Source: Hordeum vulgare subsp. vulgare (lineage: Eukaryota > Streptophyta > Magnoliopsida > Poales > Poaceae). From it: a stretch of DNA of 64,000 nucleotides. The position numbers were made by a program, and so were the translations under genes. Where the stretch lies: contig NC_058519.1 of the NCBI RefSeq assembly GCF_904849725.1, positions 111,216,881 through 111,280,880 of the forward strand, read 5' to 3'. Positions 20,716 to 31,399 of this stretch are shown in pieces; the first letter of the stretch is position 1, and every line of letters begins with the position of its first letter. Under the pieces are notes generated by a model. The model saw only the letters and a list, made by a program, of their open reading frames with translations. It did not search any database and was not told the origin of the DNA.

Positions 20716-22538
20716 TGTTGGAATTATGCCCTAGAGGCAATGATAAATATAGTTATTATTATAATTCCTGTATCAAGATAATCGTTTATTATCCATGCTA
20801 TAATTGTATTGAATGAAGACTTATATACATGTGTGGATACATAGACAAAACACTGTCCCTAGCAAGCCTCTAGTTGGCTAGCCAGTTGATCAAAGATAGT
20901 CAGGGTCTTCTGACTATGTACAAGGTGTTGTTGCTCGATAACTGGATCACGTCATTAGGAGAATCACGTGATGGACTAGACCCAAACTAATAGACGTAGC
21001 ATGTTGATCGTGTCATTTTGTTGCTACTGTTTTCTGCGTGTCAAGTATTTGTTCCTATGACCATGAGATCATATAACTCACTGACATCGGAGGAATGCTT
21101 TGTGTGTATCAAACGTCGCAACGTAACTGGGTGACTATAAAGATGCTCTACAAGTATCTCCGAAGGTGTCCGTTGAGTTAGTATGGATCGAGACTGGGAT
21201 TTGTCACTCCGTGTGATGGAGAGGTATCTTGGGGCCCACTCGGTAATACAACATCACACACAAGCCTTGCAAGCAATGTAACTTTGTGTAAGTTGCGGGA
21301 TCTTGTATTACGGAACGAGTAAAGAGACTTGTCGGTAAATGGGATTGAAATAGGTATGCGGATACTGACAATCGAATCTCGGGCAAGTAACATACCGAAG
21401 GACAAAGGGAATGACATACAAGATTATATGAATCCATGGCACTGAGGTTCAAACGATAAGATCTTCGTAGAATATGTGGGATCCAATATGGGCATCCAGG
21501 TCCCGCTATTGGATATTGACCGAGGAGTCACTCGGGTCATGTCTACATAGTTCTCGAACCCGCAGGGTCTGCACACTTAAGGTTCGACGTTGTTTTATGC
21601 GTATTTGAGTTATATGGTTGGTTACCGAATGTTGTTCGGAGTCCCGGATGAGATCACGGACGTCACGAGGGTTTCCGGAATGGTCCAGGAACAAAGATTG
21701 ATATATAGGATGACCTCATTTGATTACCGGAAGGTTTTCGGAGTTACCGAGAATGTACCGGGAATGACGAATGGGTTCCGGATGTTCACCGGGGGGGGGG
21801 AGCCCACCCCGGGGAAGCCCATAGGCCTTGGGGGTGGCGCACCAGCCCTTGGTGGGCTGGTGGGACAGCCCAAGAAGGCCCTATGCGCCATAGATAGAAA
21901 ATCAAAGAGAAAAGAAAAAAATGAGGTGGGAAAGGAGAGAAGGACTCCACCTTCCAATCCTAGTTGGACTAGGATTGGAGGACTCCTCCTCCCTTGGTGG
22001 CGCAGCCCTTGGGGATCCTTGAGACTCAAGGCAAGCCTCCCCTCCCCTCCTCCTATATATATGGAGCAATTAGGGCTGATTTGAGACAACTTTTACAAGG
22101 CAGCCCGACCACATACCTCCACGGTTTTACCTCTAGATCGCGTTTCGGCGGAGCTCGGCCGGAGCCCTGCTGAGATTAGATCAGCACCAACCTCCGGAGC
22201 GCCATCACGCTGTCGGAGAACTCATCTACCTCTCCGTCCCTCTTGCTGGATCAAGACGGCCGAGATCATCGTCGAGCTGTACGTGTGCTGAACGCGGAGG
22301 TGCCGTCCGTTCGGCACTAGATCGTCGGACGGATCGCGGGACGGTTCGTGGGACGGTTCGCGGGGCGGATCGAGGGACGTGAGGATGTTCCACTACATCA
22401 ACCGTTTTCACTAACGCTTCTGTTGTGCGATCTACAAGGGTACGTAGATCAGAAATCCCCTCTCGTAGATGGACATCACCATGATAGGTCTTCGTGCACG
22501 TAGGAAAATTTTTGTTTCCCATGCGACGTTCCCCAACA
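20716..22538 (+). repeat. solo Angela LTR with ACATA on both sides, 1823 bp
   Basis: Complete LTR from TGTTGGAATTATG to CCCCAACA. It is flanked by ACATA at 20711-20715 and 22539-22543, the signature of a solo LTR. It differs from the LTR at 12796 at roughly 40 of 1823 positions by hand count, close to the divergence of the two X copies. Confidence 0.93.
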
Positions 22539-22625
22539 ACATAAGCCAAAAAATGCCAACACACAGAGCATTGCGGGAAAAACCAATTTTTCCAGAGCGC
22601 AGACAAAAAAGGACCGGAGGGAGTA

Positions 22626-23384
22626 CCTTGGTACCTCAGAGAACTTAGTGTCACACACACACACCGAGAGGATCTTGGCAATAATGTCTGAGGCAAGAGG
22701 GTGGACATATTTCCCCAGGTCACTTGACTGTATGCATTGGAGATGTAAGAACGGCCCAAAGCTCTACGAGGGCAATATCATGGTCATGTTAGAAAAACCA
22801 CCATCATTCTTAAAGTAGTTGCATCACAAGATCTTTCGATTTAGCACACTTTCTTTGGCATGTTCGGGTCTCACAATGACATCAATGTGTTGCAGCTATC
22901 ACCATTGTTTGCTAGAACGACTAAAGGAAAAACTCCTCCTTGCCACTATTCGGTCAATGGGCATGAATACAACATGGGCTACTATCTGGTTACGGTATCT
23001 ATCATCTGTTGGCTACCTTTGTGAAGACTATCTTTGATCCAGTTGGTCCGAAAAAGTCCCACTTTGCCAAAAGACAAGAAGCAGTTACAAAGGATTTTGT
23101 TAAGAGGGCATTTGAAGTTCTACACGTCCATTTTGCAGTTTTTCGTGGACATGCTAAACAATGGAATCCGGAGACCTTGTGGGAGGCGATGACATGTTGT
23201 GTGATCATGCACAACATGATCGTGGAGGATGAGGGTGAGAATGCTGATGTATCTCTTGTTGAGAATATGGGTGAGCTTATCGAACTTCCAAAGCAGAATC
23301 CGAGCATATTTGATGAGTTTGTTCAAATTCATCAACAAATATGGCATGGAACATCTTCAACAAGTGGAAGAAGATTTGATTGAG
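22626..23384 (+). pseudogene. PIF/Harbinger transposase, C-terminal catalytic half, decayed
   Basis: Resumes the transposase after the mariner-type insertion. The first part needs frameshifts: ERILAIMSEARGW, then SLDCMHW with the first catalytic Asp (about 22720), then FGSHNDINVLQLSPLF with the second Asp (about 22870). From about 23009 one frame is open to TGA 23382-23384 and contains RAFEVLHVHFAVFRG and MTCCVIMHNMIVEDEGE, with the catalytic Glu region. The three DDE positions can thus all be located, but not in one frame. The element's right terminus is near 23702. Confidence 0.8.
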
Positions 23385-23599
23385 TATTAGTGGACAGTTA
23401 AAGGGGACAACTAGTATCATATACTAGTAATTCAAGTTTGAACCGCTATAATTTCAACACCTTGTTGGATTATAATATCCAAATTTGAACTACTGTTGGA
23501 TTTGAACATTTGATCAATCTTTAGGTAAACTGGAACTAAATAAATAGTTATTTTCAGTGTGCATACTGGAAAAAAATTGGGGACATATGTATGCGGCTA

Positions 23600-23702
23600 G
23601 CTTTGAATGTTCGACTCCCATATGAGTGTGCGTGAACTGCGCCATCACTCGGTCCACGGATGGATGTTGTGTTTGATTTGGGGGTCAGCTTTGGAGATGC
23701 CC
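23600..23702. mobile_element. right terminus of the Harbinger element
   Basis: GGTCAGCTTTGGAGATGCCC ends at 23702, followed by TTA. Its inverse, GGGCATCTCCAAAGC, is a familiar Harbinger-type terminus in Triticeae. No left partner was found near 10400-11000, so the 5' end is lost or too diverged. Confidence 0.5.
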
Positions 23703-23705
23703 TTA

Positions 23706-24296
23706 GTCATTTTCCTTTAAATTATGCATACAAGGCGTACAATGGCTTTTACGAAAAGCTTTTGAGGTGAGGTATTGAAGTTTCTCTAAGGTCCCAAAGG
23801 ACCAACACACCAGATTAGCTTGAAATGATCAAACCTAAAGACACACGAACGCAGCCAAACGAATACTGGACCCAATTAAATCCATCAAAGACAAACAATG
23901 ATAAGATCTCATGAAATCCCTCGGAGACACATCTTTACACATCCTTCAACGATGTTAGATAACGCGCCATCGAGACGGGTGCTAGACATAAAAAAAACTT
24001 TATCTTCAAGGAGCCGTTGCCACCTTGCTTTCTTGAGGAGGACACATGTATCTATGACTAGTAATAAAAGACGTTGTGTTTCTCGCATTTTTTTGTCTAT
24101 CACCCATATTTATAATTTTTCTTCCCTCCAAAACAATTATTTGCTTTTCTGCACAACCTTGTTACCATTCGTATGTGCCCCTAATATTTGTTTTTCTTCT
24201 TCTTTCGAGTGCGTAGACTGATGTCTATTGGGCCTCACCCGCCGTCCGAACAAAGATGGCCTAGAAGCACTGTTAGGACAAATGAGGCAAAAATAA
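23706..24296. other. intergenic, no gene seen
   Basis: AT-rich sequence with only short random frames and no TIRs or LTR ends recognised. Confidence 0.4.
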
Positions 24297-24366
24297 TTGT
24301 TACTAGAGATTCAAACTTGCGACCTACCATCCTATTCCTAAATGCCCAGCCAATTGAGCTAGCTAT
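24297..24366 (-). repeat. tRNA-like pol III promoter remnant (SINE-like)
   Basis: On the minus strand TAGCTCAATTGG (A-box-like, 24351-24362) is followed about 30 bases later by AAGTTTGAATC (B-box-like, 24308-24318). The spacing and order fit a tRNA-derived head, but no cloverleaf can be drawn and no tail is clear. Confidence 0.35.
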
Positions 24367-24689
24367 CATCAGTGAAGAAGATGAGGTTTGCAATATTTCA
24401 TATTAGTGTGCAGTGTGCCATGCTGGATGTACTCCCCCATATGAATCGCTATGGCTACATAACATGTAAACATAAGGACGTTTGTTCATCTATTGAGTTG
24501 TCCCACCTCACTTCTTACATCAAATCTCGTCAATTATATATTTCTATGAATTGGAATTAATATACCGCCTCAAGAAGTGGGCACCATTTGGTCATAAATA
24601 TGAGCAGAAAAGAAAGCGATTAAAAGAAGGAATAAATACCGCTCTTGTGTGGAGGAAGTGGGAAAAAAATAAAAAATGAATAAATATCT

Positions 24690-27230
24690 TCAATGGACGT
24701 GGAGGTCGCCTAGAAGGGGTGGGGTGAATAGGCTCTTTAGAATAATTACGGTTTAGGCTTGAACAAATGCAGAATAAAACTAACGTTTAATTAGTCAAGC
24801 ACAAAACCTAAAACAACTGGGCTCACATATGTGCACCAACAACTTATGATAAGCAAGATAAACAACTAAGTGATAGCAATATATAACAAGAAACAATATG
24901 GCTATCACAAAGTAAAGTGCATAAGGAAAGAGCTCGGGTAAGAGATAATTGAGGCACACGGAGACGACGATGTATCCGAAGTTCATACCCTTGCGGATGC
25001 TAATCTCCGCTTGAAGCGGTGTGGAGGCACAATGCTCCCTAAGAAGCCACTAAGGCCATCGTAATCTCCTCACGCCCTCGCACAATGCAAGATACCGTTA
25101 TTCCACTAAGGGTCCCTTGAGAGCGGTCATCGAACCCGTACAAACAAGGTTGGGGCAATCTCCACAACTTAATTGGAGGCTCCCAACAACACGAGGAGCT
25201 TCACCGCAATGGAATATGACTTCGAGGTAACCTCAAATGCCCGGGACAATCTCCACAACCTAATTGGAGACCCCGACGCTTGCTCGGAGCTTTACACCAC
25301 AATTATTAAGCTCTGGGGCGCCACCAAGCTTCTAGGATGCCAAAGCATCCACGAAGAACAATCTCTAGGCTACCAAGAACCCAAGGGTAATAAGCTTCTC
25401 AACTTTTCACTTTTACGTATCACCGTGGAGAACTAACCGATGCAACTTATGCAATGGCAAGAACCCATGAAGTGGTCAAGTCCCTCACACTCAAATCCCT
25501 CCACAGCAAAAAAAGTTATGAAGGAATATGAGAGGAAGAACAAGGAGCTCACAAAGAATTGCAAGATCAAAATCCAAGAGGTCCCCCTCACATAGAGGAG
25601 AAAGTGATTGGTGGAAATGTGGATCTAGATCTCCTCTCTCTTTTTCCTTAAGAACTTGCAAGAATAATTGGAGGGACTGAGAGTTAGCAAGCTCTAAGAA
25701 GGTCAACAATAGGGGCAAATACGAGCTCAAGAGTTAGAGACCATTGGGGAAGAAGACCCCCTTATATAGTGGTAGAAAATCTGACAGTTTTCTTCCCAGA
25801 AGTCGTGCAGGAGCGGTACTTCCGCTTGCACGGAAATACATGCAAGGCAGCCAACAGATAGGCGTCAGGGAGAGCAGTAGTTCCGCTCGAGCGGTACTAC
25901 CGCTCCAACCAGCCGTACTACCACCACTCAAGAAACAGGGGAGGCAAAGTAGAAGTACCGCTCAGGGCGGTACTTCTGCTCGAAAATAATTGCTAAGCAG
26001 AATCGAAAAACGAGAAACGTAAGCGGAAGTGAGGCCGGAAGTAGGGAGCGACAGTACCGCCTAAGCGGTAGTACCGCTCAACTCCAGCGGTACTTCCGGC
26101 CAAGTGTTAGTACCGCTCTACTCCGAGCGATACTTCCGCTTACCAAGAATCAAGAGGACAACTCCAGCACTAAAACTACCAAAACTTTCGCATACGAGCT
26201 CCAAATTGAGAAAGCTCAAGCCTGTTGGAAATCTTAAGAACACACAGTTATGAAAATGCCAATTATATAGAGATGTGAAACTTATATGAATGAAGAACCG
26301 ACAAAAACTCCAACATCGAAAACATCATAGAAGATGCACATGAACTCCGTTTTTGATGAATTTGAGCTTGTCATAAAGATGACCATAAGCTCTAATACTC
26401 ACAAAGAGAAACACCAAACAAGAATCAAGAAATATGATGCAAGGATTCAAATGGTTTGAGCTCTCAGCGAATGATAAGATCAAGCTACTCAGTTGAGAGC
26501 CCCCTTGATAGTACGACAATCTATCCTAAAATAGGAAAACTATCAACGGCAAACATATACCTTACACATAGTCCACTTGAGCTAGATTATGACAATCTTG
26601 ACTTCCTCAAGATGAACCATCTTTCTTGATTGCATTGTCTTGATGAAGAATAGTTGATTGCTTCCCAATACTCACTATGGGTGAGTCACTCTTCAACACA
26701 TCTTCACAAGTCCATTGCCACCACAATGGACGGCAAGCTTCAAGCATGATATCTTCGTAATGCTTCACTTGAACTTACACATCACAATCTTGATGACGAT
26801 CACCACTTGATGTCATCCTTCATGGGTTGAATGAGATCTTCCTCTTGACGCAAGCCCATGGAAACACACCTAAGCCCACATAGAACTCTCACGAAGCCCA
26901 TGGAAACACACCTAAGTACACAAAAGCGTAATGGACAATGCTTACCATACCATGAGATCATTTGATCCCTCTCGGTACATCTTGTACGCTTTGTGAGTTG
27001 ATCAACTTGATTTACTCTTTGACTTAGTCTTGATCAACCTTATGTCTTTATGACCAATCTTTGAATAATACCTTGAAAACTACATTGGTCGTCATATAAA
27101 CTCCTTGAAACCAACAGTTGGACTTCAAGAAGTGCCTATGAACAAATCCTTCGAATATAACTTAAGGCAACCATTAGTCCATAAGGATTATCATCAATTA
27201 CCAAAACCACATATGAAGAAATATGCTCTA
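24690..27230. mobile_element. high-copy noncoding Triticeae repeat, class uncertain
   Basis: Begins near GTGGAGGTCGCCTAGAAGGGGTGGGGTGAATAGG-type sequence, a start I know from many wheat intergenic regions, and ends in recurring phrases such as CTTGATGTCATCC and TTGATCAACTTGAT. No reading frame is credible, and I could not fix its termini or target duplication. A cluster of short palindromes sits in its centre. Confidence 0.45.
25795..26150. repeat. cluster of AGCGGTA(C/G)TACCGCT-type palindromes
   Basis: At least ten copies of GCGGTAC or its inverse GTACCGC, often paired as GAGCGGTACTACCGCTC or TAAGCGGTAGTACCGCT, occur within 360 bases. Each pair is a short perfect or near-perfect inverted repeat. 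The region looks GC-rich beside its AT-rich flanks. Confidence 0.75.
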
Positions 27231-28705
27231 ACATCTCTTTTTGTTATGATGAGGTAGAGGCGAAGGGAAAGAATTAGAAGAAGAAAATAAATTTGACCAT
27301 AAATAAATTAAAAATTAGAATAACGAGTAAATAAATTTGGCTGATGCGATAGAGGTCTCATTAATTCCTCTTATGAGCAGGAAGGAAGGGAAAAAATTAG
27401 AAATGAATAAGCAACTAAAAGAGGGAATAGATTCAGCTGGAAGAATGGAATTAGAAGAACTGTGAGATGGGAGAGAGGACCCCCTAAATAAATGAGGTCA
27501 TCACATAAGCTAAGTATGTACCTGCGCAAAACGAAAGGAACCTACATGTACGTTGTGTACTCCATTTCCTGATAGTGTTGTTTTGAATTTCGTGTGGTAC
27601 ATATAAGTTATGCTTGGCCATGTTTAAATGGAGTTATGAATTATTTAGGTAGTGTGGAAGTCAAGTTTTTTTTGTTTTTGCGGGAAATACAAAAGTAAAG
27701 TTAAGAATTGATTGATTTACAGTCAATGGGAACGAACTTCGTGAATATTAATTTTCACCTTTTTTACTTGATGGTTAGAAAAAATAAGGTTACACTCACA
27801 TTGTTTTGTCATGCAGTTATCTCATGTAATGATAATGATTCCTATGGAGTATATGAGAACCTCTTGCGAGAAGACCAAAGTATAATGTTAAGGAATCAGT
27901 GTTGACATCATGTATATGTAAGTTAGGGACGCTAACTGTTTGATTTTTGGTTAGATAGCTGTGGCAGAAGAACACGACATAGTTCGTTGTCGGAAACACG
28001 TCCAAGTTCATGGTAGAGCTGAAGAAACTGGATGGTAGCGACAATGGAGTGTATGCAACTTATGTTCAGTCAAGGAGTTGATAGCATCACACCTTAACAT
28101 AATTTGCATTAAAAATTATAATTGTGCGGGGTTAAGAATGAAATGCACCGCCTGATATGTCAAGACCGGATTGTGAAGGCGAATGCAGGGAGGGGCTCGT
28201 GAAATCGGCATGGTAGAGTGTAATGACTTAGCTCACGGCATGAGGATTGATCACATTTATCGTAAATAGGTAGACAACTGACCACCATCAATGGTGATGA
28301 CAAAGAGGAAACATGAAAACACATATGACTCATGAGGACTTTTGGAGATGTTCGTTTTTCCTTTTTCTTGATTCAATGCAATTCTCAATCTTGAGTGGAA
28401 GGCGTACAATCGAAGGAAGAGAAGACTAGTATAATTTTTAAAATAATTTTAATTTTTACTAGTCCTTCTACGTCTAGTATGTCTGTCCATTGTAATGATC
28501 TTTATTTTCCATGATATTTAATTATTTATTAGATCTACCTTTGGATGTTTTTATTTATTAAAATATAATTATTCCCTGCAAAAAAATAAAGAGAAGAAAA
28601 ACTTGTCTTCAACCCCGCTCTAGTCAATTTTTTAAACGGAGTACAGTCGATGTTGCTCACGTACGCTCACCTCTATGAATACACCCACGAACCATTTCGT
28701 CAACG
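27231..28705. other. intergenic, no gene or repeat recognised
   Basis: AT-rich, frames under 90 codons only, no splice-consistent coding pattern. Confidence 0.4.
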
Positions 28706-28708
28706 TTA

Positions 28709-29962
28709 AGAGCATCTCCAACCGTTCGGGCCTCAGGGCTTGAAATAGCGCCAGCTCAGGGCGCGCCGACGAAAAAATTGGCGGACCCTGTGTGTGTGGA
28801 GGGGGGGGGGGGCTCGGGTTCCCAGTCGTCCTCCCAAGGTCGCCCCTAGCCGGTTTATTTAAAATCAAATTCAGCCTAAAATCGGCCGAAAACGACACAA
28901 ATTTGAACGAAATTTAAAAACTACTACTACGCCGCCGCCTTCTACATGTCGAGAAGTTTGTAGAAGTTGGTGTAGCGCCGTCGTCGTTGTTCTGCACTCC
29001 GCCACGCGCCATCATGCTGCACCCCCTGCCCTCGATGTGCTTGAGGACGGCCTCCAACGCGCGGCCGAGGACGCCCCAACATTGGCGTCGCCCCTCGGAG
29101 TTGAAGCGACCACGGGGGTTGGCATCGTTGGTGGCGACAAGCTGGTCGGCATGGCGGCATTAGAAGTACCCATCCATGTTGCTGTCGGGGGCTTACCTCG
29201 ACACGTTCTGTGCGAACTCTTCGACAACAACTACCGGATGCACACAATCTCCGCGCGCTTGTCAGCTCCAGAGGGAGGCATTGACACCGGGATCCCGCCG
29301 GCGCTCAGCCTCCACGAGCTCGGCACTCGCATGTCCGGTGGTGCCGAGTAGTCCGCCTCGTAGAGGAGGCAGGCTTCGGACTCATGCAGGTGGCGGCGGC
29401 CATTGGACGCCATTCCGTCGTTAGGGGTAGCGCTCGGATAATGGTGGAGGGAGAGAGAGGAGGCGCCGTTGACGAAGGGGGCGAAAAGAGGAGAGGGGCA
29501 TCGGCCGCGAGAGTCTGGCGAGAGGTGTGCGAGAACCGTCGAGGAAGGGGCGGCTTATATAGCCGCTGGCGGCCGACGAGCGGGCGACAGCCATGTGAAC
29601 GCGTGGCGGGAGTGGACGGGACGCGCGTCGCCGCGCCTTCACTGCACCGTCCGTCAAGAATCAATGAAAGGCTGATCGGCGGTGCAGCCTTCACATTAAT
29701 TTCTGCGGAAAACAAGGAGATGAGGACGACGAACGCGCCTAGTCGCTGACTCGACGGGTCCACACGCGTTTCGCGTCAAAAATGTTTTCGTTCGCGCCCA
29801 GGGATGCTCCGCAACACGTTGGGTTTGGCCTGGGACCGCTGGGACAAAATTCGGCCCTAACGACGAAAAACAGGCTCCTCAAACGCGACTCGACCGGGTT
29901 TTTTTGGACCGGCGATAAAAAAGGGTCTTGAAGGATGTGTTGAGGACGCGGTTGGAGATGTT
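28709..29962. mobile_element. Harbinger-like non-autonomous element, 1.25 kb
   Basis: The left end AGAGCATCTCCAACCG and right end CGGTTGGAGATGTT are inverted and flanked by TTA at 28706-28708 and 29963-29965. It carries a decayed minus-strand ORF and a 13-base or longer G run near 28800. No transposase is present. Confidence 0.65.
28930..29413 (-). pseudogene. decayed ORF of unknown function, known only as a repeated Triticeae frame
   Basis: On the minus strand the ATG at 29413 starts MASNGRRHLHESEACLLYEA and reads 60 codons to TAG at 29231-29233. Further pieces follow in other frames: NDANPRGRFNSEGRR and then GRALEAVLKHIEGRG (about 29030-29130). I recognise this as a frame that recurs in wheat-group genomes with a conserved WGVxGRxLExVLxHIEGG block, usually annotated as hypothetical. 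It sits within a TIR/TTA element, so it is likely a transposon-carried gene. At least one nonsense and two frameshift changes disable it. Confidence 0.5.
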
Positions 29963-30195
29963 TTAGTACTGGTCAAGTACACTACAAGTCCTTGGCAATC
30001 ACGAACGTGTAACTATTTTTATACCTACTAATAAAGCACATATTGCTTCTGTGGTACGTCATTAAATTTGCCCCTAAAGTTCGTCAAAATTATTCACCAA
30101 TGCCACCCGTAAGTGACAAAAACGATTCGTTTTTGAACTTTGATTCGGCTCTTTGTTTCTCATTCTAAAGGCTGACGTTTCCGTATTTTATCACG

Positions 30196-30262
30196 ACAAC
30201 GGGCTAGGCCAACCGGTTGGGTGCGCCCCGCCCCACCAGGAGACCCAGGTTCGATCCCGATT
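30196..30262 (+). repeat. tRNA-like pol III box pair within the Helitron
   Basis: TAGGCCAACCGG (A-box-like) is followed by GGTTCGATCCC (B-box, 30248-30258) about 40 bases later. It resembles a captured tRNA or SINE head. No complete tRNA folds from it. Confidence 0.4.
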
Positions 30263-31068
30263 GCAACCCTTTTCTTCTATTTCACTCTTTTTCTATTTTT
30301 TTCTCTTTTGCCTTTATTTCGATAAACTTTGCACACATGTTAATCATGGATTAAAGAAATGTCAAATTTGTAGACACAAAAGTAACCACATATAAAAAAA
30401 ATGTACAATGCATATGGACAATAAAAAAAATGTACAAACCTTTTTGTTCTTCTATTTCACACTTTTTCTATTTTTTTTCTCTTTTGCCTTTATTTCGATA
30501 AACTTTGCACACATGTTAATCATGGATTAAAGAAATGTTAAATTTGTAGACAAAAAAGTGTACAATGCGTATGGACAATAAATAATATATTTTTCTTTTA
30601 TTTTCAAAAATATTGATCATGTATTTAAAAGACTTTAAATGTGCATAGGAAAATGTTTCCGGTGTATAAGAAAACATATACAAAAATATATAATGTGTAT
30701 GGAACAAAGTAGACATAGAAAATAGAACTTTTCAAAAATATTAATTGTGTATTTGAATAATGTAAAACATGTATATAAAAAATATTCATGATGCATACAA
30801 AATATGTAAAATGCATATTAAAAAAATTAGACATCAAAACTTAATAATGTTTGTGATGTCACACGCAAAAAAATGTTTTTAATGTACAAAAAATATACAA
30901 TGTTGTTTATACAAGCTTCACATAAAAAAATGGCTGAGCTTTGATTTTTCATATATATAAACTGTTTTGCTAATTATTATTTTAAGAATATTGATATTGA
31001 TACGCAACCTAAAATATTTGGTATGCATGTACTTACAAATTGATTGTTTTAGATGTAGCTGTCTAATA

Positions 31069-31180
31069 CTTCCTCCGTCCGGAAATACTTGTCCTAAAAA
31101 TGAATATAATGATTGTATCTATAACTAAAATAAGTTTAGATATATTCATGTTTAGGACAAGTATTTCCGGACAGAGGGAG
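31069..31180. mobile_element. Stowaway MITE, 112 bp
   Basis: CTTCCTCCGTCCGGAAATAC and its near-perfect inverse GTATTTCCGGACAGAGGGAG bound it, with TA at 31067-31068 and 31181-31182. Confidence 0.92.
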
Positions 31181-31399
31181 TATGTTTGCAACCAAATTAA
31201 GACTCACTTAGATTACAAATGCAAACACATATGTCAATAAGATAAAAATAATGTTCTAATGCATATGCTATCATTAATTAACAAAATAAAATTGCAAATG
31301 AAACTGTTAGTTATAGAAATTAATTAATTATAAAAAAATTACAAGGGCCAACTTCTATTAAATTTATAGCCCGTTGCAATACACGGGCATTTGTACTAG

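Larger units (their letters stand above)
11806..22623. mobile_element. mariner/Stowaway-type element (about 1.07 kb net) interrupted by Angela sequences
   Basis: The left end at 11806 (CTCCCTCCGTTCCTTTTTTG) and the right end at 22623 (revcomp CTCCCTCCGGTCCTTTTTTG) form inverted repeats of about 26 bp, flanked by TA at 11804-11805 and 22624-22625. Removing the nested Angela material leaves 11806-12795 plus 22544-22623, about 1070 bp. That is long for a Stowaway MITE and includes GC-rich open frames. The surrounding sequence on both sides is one Harbinger transposase gene, which supports the boundaries. Confidence 0.7.
30018..31399 (+). mobile_element. Helitron, about 1.38 kb, with nested Stowaway
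   Basis: The 3' end is strong: GCCCGTTGCAATACACGGGC (stem-loop, 31369-31388) then ATTTGTACTAG, followed by T. The 5' end is inferred from likeness to the Helitron at 5079 (TATACCTACTAATAAAGC), though TC reads TT here. There is no Rep/helicase. It contains duplicated AT-rich text (about 30279-30345 and 30453-30520). Confidence 0.7.
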
